From contig CAZGXI010000013.1 in the NCBI GenBank assembly GCA_964529715.1, positions 52,059 to 116,058 on the forward strand: a stretch of DNA of 64,000 nucleotides. The letters run 5' to 3'. A program made the position numbers and the translations under genes. This DNA is from CAZGXI01 sp964529715. GTDB taxonomy: Bacteria; Chloroflexota; Anaerolineae; Aggregatilineales; Ch27. Each line of letters starts with the position of its first letter. Positions within the stretch are counted from its first letter, which is position 1. Of this stretch, positions 60,585 to 64,000 are shown piece after piece. Below the pieces are notes generated by a model. The model did no database searches. It was not told the origin of the DNA and worked only from the letters and a program-made list of their open reading frames with translations.

Positions 60585-60613
60585 GTGACAGCGCAAGACG
60601 CCTCCGCTATAAT
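60585..60613 (+). promoter_or_regulatory. Sigma-70 promoter of efp
   Basis: GTGACA (60585-60590), 17-bp spacer, TATAAT (60608-60613). Leader of about 40 nt to the efp ATG, with AAGGA at 9 nt. Confidence 0.75.
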
Positions 60614-60658
60614 AGATCAGATTTTAGACCGACCGCACCAACCTCAAGGACCGCAGTC

Positions 60659-61216
60659 ATGATCGATGTAAACGATCTCCGCAAAGGCGTTACCTTTACC
60701 ATCGACGGCGAGTTATACAAAGTTCTGGAATACTCGCACAATAAACCCGGACGCGGTAACGCGACCATCCGCACTACGCTACGCAACCTGCGCACCGGCG
60801 CGACCATTCAGCGCACCTTCACCTCCGGCGACCGTGTGCAAGACATCCGTCTGGAAACCCGCGTTGTGGAATACCTCTACGCCGACGGCGACACGCTGTA
60901 TTTCATGGATGTGGAAACCTTCGAACAGCCGGAACTGCCGCGCGCCATCTTTGGGGACGATTTCCTTTACCTAAAGGAAAACCTTCAGCTCAAGCTGCTG
61001 AACTACGAAGGCGAAGTGATCGACTACGAACTGCCGAACACGGTCGAATACCAGGTCGTAGACTCGGAGATGGCCGTCGCCGGAGATACCGCCACCGGTG
61101 CCACCAAGAAAGTGACCGTCGAGACGGGCCTGCAAGTCACAACGCCGCTGTTCGTCAATGTCGGCGACACGATCCGTGTGGATACGCGTGACGGCAGTTA
61201 CCTCACTCGCGTTTAG
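60659..61216 (+). CDS. efp: Translation elongation factor P
   Basis: 185 residues, full length, three-domain KOW/OB/OB layout. Domain I loop reads NKPGRGNATIR, so the tip residue that is lysylated in E. coli (Lys34) is Arg32 here; the later NLRTGATIQRTF and GDTIRVDTRDGSYL match the family. EF-P rescues ribosomes stalled at poly-proline, needed for the Thr/Pro-rich secreted proteins of this organism. Own promoter and ribosome site. No modification enzyme is next to it. Confidence 0.97.
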   Translation: MIDVNDLRKGVTFTIDGELYKVLEYSHNKPGRGNATIRTTLRNLRTGATIQRTFTSGDRVQDIRLETRVVEYLYADGDTLYFMDVETFEQPELPRAIFGDDFLYLKENLQLKLLNYEGEVIDYELPNTVEYQVVDSEMAVAGDTATGATKKVTVETGLQVTTPLFVNVGDTIRVDTRDGSYLTRV

Positions 61217-61236
61217 AAGTTCTTCGCGCCTCGCTG

Positions 61237-61261
61237 CACAGCCCGCCTCGCGCGGGCTGTG
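61237..61261 (+). terminator. Hairpin after efp
   Basis: CACAGCCCGC (61237-61246) pairs perfectly with GCGGGCTGTG (61252-61261), five-base loop. There is no T run, so it may be a weak terminator. Confidence 0.5.
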
Positions 61262-61302
61262 TGCTAAAACCACCCGGCACCAGATTTATGCGGAGCAACC
61301 GT

Positions 61303-61659
61303 ATGCGAACTCCAGCCGGCAAGGAATGTCCCCACTACTACGCCGATTTTCATCGGGGACGCAACACACAGGAATGCCGCCTGATTAAAGAGAATCCGGA
61401 TTCGCTGCGCTGGAAGCCTGGCGACTGCACCCGCTGCCCCGTGCCGGACATCCGGCAGGCCAACGCCAGCCCAAACCTGGACCTGCATCTGACAGTCGTC
61501 TCGGTGCTGCTGGGCTTGGGCCGACGGCTGGCCGTCGAAGCTCGCTGCAAAAAGCATCGTGTCCCGGTCGAGGATGCCTACGTCGGCTGTCCGCAGTGCA
61601 ACGCCGAACGCCCTGGCCTCGACGCCTTCATCCGCGCCCTGGAGAACAGCGATGATTAA
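61303..61659 (+). CDS. Small Cys-rich protein, possible zinc binder
   Basis: 118 residues. Eight Cys, paired mostly as KECPH, QECRL, GDCTRCP, ARCKKH and GCPQC, suggesting one or two zinc sites. No family recognised. ATG 61303 follows GGAG (7 nt). Overlaps the next gene by 8 nt, so they are co-translated; the partner is a HAD-DinB protein. Confidence 0.7.
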   Translation: MRTPAGKECPHYYADFHRGRNTQECRLIKENPDSLRWKPGDCTRCPVPDIRQANASPNLDLHLTVVSVLLGLGRRLAVEARCKKHRVPVEDAYVGCPQCNAERPGLDAFIRALENSDD

Positions 61660-62860
61660 GGTCGTGCTACTGGACCTGGACGACACGCTACTGGATAACC
61701 CGACTGAGCCGTTTGCCCGCCATATGATCGCGGCCCTGGACGCCTTCCTGACAGAGCAGGCCGGATGGCGCGACTCGCGCAACTCCATCACGGCGGCGCT
61801 GCGGGCCGTGATGGAAAACGGCGATCCGTTACTTTCCAACCTGGATGTATTTCTGGCCGGGCTGGAAAAAAGCTGGTCGCTGCCAACGGCGAAAAAGTTA
61901 GCCTGTTTCGCAGCTTTCTATCAAGAGGTGTTTCCTCGGCTGCGAAAAATCGTCCAGCCGCGCGCCGCCGCGCCGGGGTTAGTTCACTGGCTGACCGAGG
62001 CAGGCTATCGTGTCGTGATCGCTACCAACCCGATCTTCACCGCCGAAGCCGTCACGCAGCGATTAGCCTGGGCGGGCCTGCCTGACGAGCCGGCAGCCTA
62101 CGCCTTTGTCACCCATATGGCGAACATGCACTTTACCAAGCCACATCCGCATTATTACGAAGAAATCCTGGCGCGCGTCGGTGCGAACGCCGAAGAAGCC
62201 CTGATGGTCGGCGATGACTGGCAGAACGACATCGTCCCCGCCGAGCAGGCCGGGTTGAATACCTTTTGGATTCGCCCGGCAGGCGATCAGCCTACCGCCG
62301 ATGGGGCACACCCCGACGGGCAGGGCACGCTGGACGACTTCGCACGGCAAGTCTGCGCAGAAGGCTGGCTGGAAACACTGACCCCGCGTCCGCCCCGACC
62401 TGCCATGATGATCCCCCGCCTGTCGGCCAACGTCGCGGCGCTGCTCGGCCTGCGGCAGGAGATCGGGCCGGAAGACTGGCGGCAGCGCCCCACGCCGGAC
62501 GAATGGTCGCCGTCGGAAGTGGCCCGCCACCTGCGCGACGCCGAGCGGCTGGTCCTGCGCCCACGCCTGGAACAACTCGTCAGTAACGTAGACTTGCACT
62601 TTGTTGAGCCATCCGGCCCGCCACTAACGTCATCTGCCGAAAACGAACCCGATCCTGCCGACGCCTTCGCAGTGGAGCGGGCCACAACGCTGGCATTTTT
62701 GGAAAGCCTGCCTGCCGCAGTGTGGGAACGCCCTGCGCGGCATCCCGTTTACGGCACGGCAACACTGCTACAGGAAACAATGTTCATCAGCAATCATGAT
62801 CGGGAGCATCTCCGCCAGATTGCAAACCCAATGTGCAAGTTGAATTGGGCAGCACATTGA
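61652..62860 (+). CDS. HAD hydrolase fused to a DinB-like domain, 3' end altered by an insertion
   Basis: 402 residues: HAD phosphatase domain (about 1-235; LLDLDDTLLDNP, VGDDWQNDI) and a DinB/YfiT-type four-helix domain (about 255-395; EVARHLRDAE, SNHDREHLRQI, with three His for metal). HAD members dephosphorylate small molecules; DinB-like domains often are thiol-dependent transferases. The last 12 codons (NPMCKLNWAAH after ..RQIA) are supplied by the inserted IS element; without it the frame would end with Ser-Ile-stop. The fold probably survives. ATG overlaps the previous gene's stop. Confidence 0.85.
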   Translation: MIKVVLLDLDDTLLDNPTEPFARHMIAALDAFLTEQAGWRDSRNSITAALRAVMENGDPLLSNLDVFLAGLEKSWSLPTAKKLACFAAFYQEVFPRLRKIVQPRAAAPGLVHWLTEAGYRVVIATNPIFTAEAVTQRLAWAGLPDEPAAYAFVTHMANMHFTKPHPHYYEEILARVGANAEEALMVGDDWQNDIVPAEQAGLNTFWIRPAGDQPTADGAHPDGQGTLDDFARQVCAEGWLETLTPRPPRPAMMIPRLSANVAALLGLRQEIGPEDWRQRPTPDEWSPSEVARHLRDAERLVLRPRLEQLVSNVDLHFVEPSGPPLTSSAENEPDPADAFAVERATTLAFLESLPAAVWERPARHPVYGTATLLQETMFISNHDREHLRQIANPMCKLNWAAH

Positions 62861-63825
62861 AAACGAGAGGAGACCTTAGTAGGCTTGGAGGTTGAGCAAA
62901 ACGACCAAAAGCCCACGGAGGTCTCCGGACATGGATCTTACCACATTCATCATCGAAGTGTTCTGCTGGATCGACGATGCGTTGCAGCACAGGCAGCTCC
63001 GGCAGCATGGACCAGCGCCGCTGCTGCGGGATAGTGAAGTGTTGACGATGGAAGTGGTAGGCGAGTTTTTGGGCATGGACACAGACCGGGAGTTGTACGA
63101 CTACTTCCGGCAGAGTTGGGCGGACTGGTTTCCGGCGCTGTGCCGGCTCGACCGGACGACGTTTGCGCGACAGGCGGCCAACTTGTGGCACGTCAAGGAG
63201 AGCCTGTGGCAGCGCCTGCTGGCCCAGGTGTCCTATGACCCGGCCATCGTGCTGGTAGACAGCTTCCCCGTGCCGCTGGCGCGCTTTGCACGCGCATCGC
63301 TGTCGCAAGCTGCATGAATGGGCCGATTGGGGCTATGACGATATGGACCAGCGGCCTTTCTTCGGCCTGCGGGCACATGTCCGGGTCTGCTGGCCAGGCG
63401 TCATCGTCGGTCTGGTCCTCTACCCGGCCAGTGTGCACGACCGCTGGGCGGCGGACGACCTGCTGGCTGACCCCCTGCCCGGTTGGGTCTTGGGCGACCG
63501 CAACTACACCAGCCCCCTGCTTCAGCACGACCTGTCCCAGGCGGAGGTAACCCTGCTCTCGCCCACCCGCTCGCCCTGGACCCACGGCCATCCCTGGCCG
63601 CGCTGGCTTATCCAGGTCCGTCGCCGGGTCGAAACCGTCATCAGTCAGTTGACCGAACGGTTCCATGCCAAAAAGGTCTGGGCGCATGATACCTGGCACT
63701 GTTGTTCCCGCTGGCTGCGCAAGATTCTCAGCCATACCTTTGCCGTCTTCTTTGCTCAGCGTCTCGGTTTGGACTCGCCACTCCGTTTCGCTGAGATACT
63801 AACAGTTTGAACTTGCACATTGGGT
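62826..63825. mobile_element. IS982-like insertion sequence, about 1.0 kb
   Basis: Perfect 16-bp terminal inverted repeats, ACCCAATGTGCAAGTT at 62826-62841 and its complement at 63810-63825. Ends start with AC, as in the IS982 family. Flanks are TTGCAA (left) and CTGCAA (right), an imperfect 6-bp or exact 5-bp (TGCAA) target duplication. One transposase frame, broken by a shift, lies within. Confidence 0.85.
62931..63810 (+). pseudogene. IS982-like transposase with a frameshift
   Basis: First frame 62931-63317 (DLTTFIIEVFCWIDDAL, EVLTMEVVGEFLGMDTD, DRTTFARQAANLW, VLVDSFPVPLARFARA) contains the first catalytic Asp. The continuation lies in the next frame from about 63290 to 63810 (HRCRKLHEWADWGYDD, GLRAHV, LYPASVHDRWAADD, VETVISQLTERF) with the later Asp and Glu. 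The join falls at GCACGCGCAT near 63289-63297, where one or two bases are gained or lost. IS982 transposases are normally one frame, so this copy is probably dead unless frameshifting occurs. GGAGG precedes the ATG. Confidence 0.82.
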
Positions 63826-63831
63826 CTGCAA

Positions 63832-64000
63832 GCATCTGACGGAACTGAGCCAGCCCCGCATCATGTGCGCTGAGGGCCAGCAGGCTCTTCAGCCCCACGT
63901 CAATCCCGACCACCGGACCCTCGGCAGAGCGCGCGGGCGGATCGGGCAGGTCCAGTTGCAGGTTGACGTACCACTTGCGCGTTTTGCGCACGAGCACCAC
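63832..64000 (-). pseudogene. TnpB (IS200/IS605-type) fragment, running off the window
   Basis: On the minus strand the frame reads KTRKWYVNLQLDLPDPP then GPVVGIDVGLKSLLALS, the RuvC-I region of TnpB, the RNA-guided nuclease of IS200/IS605 elements. The rest of the nuclease (RuvC-II, zinc finger, RuvC-III) should follow leftward but is absent: similarity stops at about 63860 and the HAD-DinB 3' end or IS982-like element begins. The 5' part is outside the window. A truncated, inactive remnant. Confidence 0.75.

Noticed and set aside
1..64000. tRNA or rRNA genes
   Set aside because: No cloverleaf with T-loop and A-box/B-box like sequences or rRNA core segments was seen in any gap by eye.

Overview
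This looks like about 64 kb of chromosome from a member of the Chloroflexota, most likely Anaerolineae-like. That placement is an inference from protein style, with no marker gene behind it. The signs are: DNA of roughly 60% G+C; many secreted proteins with long Thr-Pro linkers; several ABC uptake systems; very large GAF/coiled-coil signalling proteins; a separate nuoB-nuoCD-nuoI operon; and ThyX in place of ThyA. Genes are dense, in short operons on both strands. I saw no rRNA, tRNA or CRISPR array.

Layout. 1-7.4 kb: the 3' part of an RND exporter, a stand-alone receiver protein, and a two-component system (kinase plus OmpR-type regulator). Beside that system are three envelope genes (DUF4405-like membrane protein, small membrane protein, double-PDZ protein). 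Two promoter regions there carry the same three-box, 11/10-bp-phased TTTAA motif, probably the regulator's operator. 7.4-13.2 kb: a complete branched-chain amino-acid type ABC importer (binding protein, livH, livM, livG, livF). 13.2-19.2 kb (minus): a DinG-like helicase/exonuclease, a DUF4127 protein, NanE and an UlaE-like sugar-phosphate epimerase. 19.4-28.3 kb: lipoproteins, an AAA/STAND-like ATPase, a tandem-duplicated PstS-like binding protein, and a ClpB-like AAA+ ATPase fused to an RF2-like domain that has no GGQ domain and no SPF motif. The fusion is the most striking gene in the window.

28.3-34.0 kb: thyX, a membrane protein, ruvA, ruvC, yebC, a lipoprotein, and an FtsK-like protein whose P-loop is degenerate. 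34.3-40.8 kb (minus): an LCP glycopolymer transferase, a LysM protein and a 1100-residue kinase-like protein whose phospho-acceptor His is Gln. 41.0-43.1 kb: a Nudix hydrolase overlapping a beta-lactamase-like protein. 43.1-48.2 kb (minus): a partner-switching module of STAS antagonist, RsbW-STAS fusion, and a six-GAF PP2C phosphatase. 48.4-54.0 kb: a small membrane protein, an Mrp-type ATPase, a Cys-containing orphan and the iscX-nuoB-nuoCD-nuoI operon. 54.3-60.5 kb: a sugar-isomerase-like protein, then a GntR/UTRA regulator with its own palindromic operator, a sugar ABC importer (no ATPase gene here) and a ROK kinase. 60.6-62.9 kb: efp, a Cys-rich small protein and a HAD-DinB fusion. 62.8-64.0 kb: an IS982-like element of about 1 kb with a frameshifted transposase, inserted at the very 3' end of the HAD-DinB gene, followed by a TnpB remnant running off the window.

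How the genes may work together (inference). Two sensory blocks (2.6-7.4 kb and 37.5-48.2 kb) appear to govern envelope and general stress functions. The LCP, LysM and beta-lactamase-like genes serve the cell wall. NanE, the UlaE-like epimerase, the GntR regulator, the sugar importer and the ROK kinase suggest use of amino sugars or related carbohydrates. The AAA+/RF2 fusion suggests a ribosome-linked quality-control activity.
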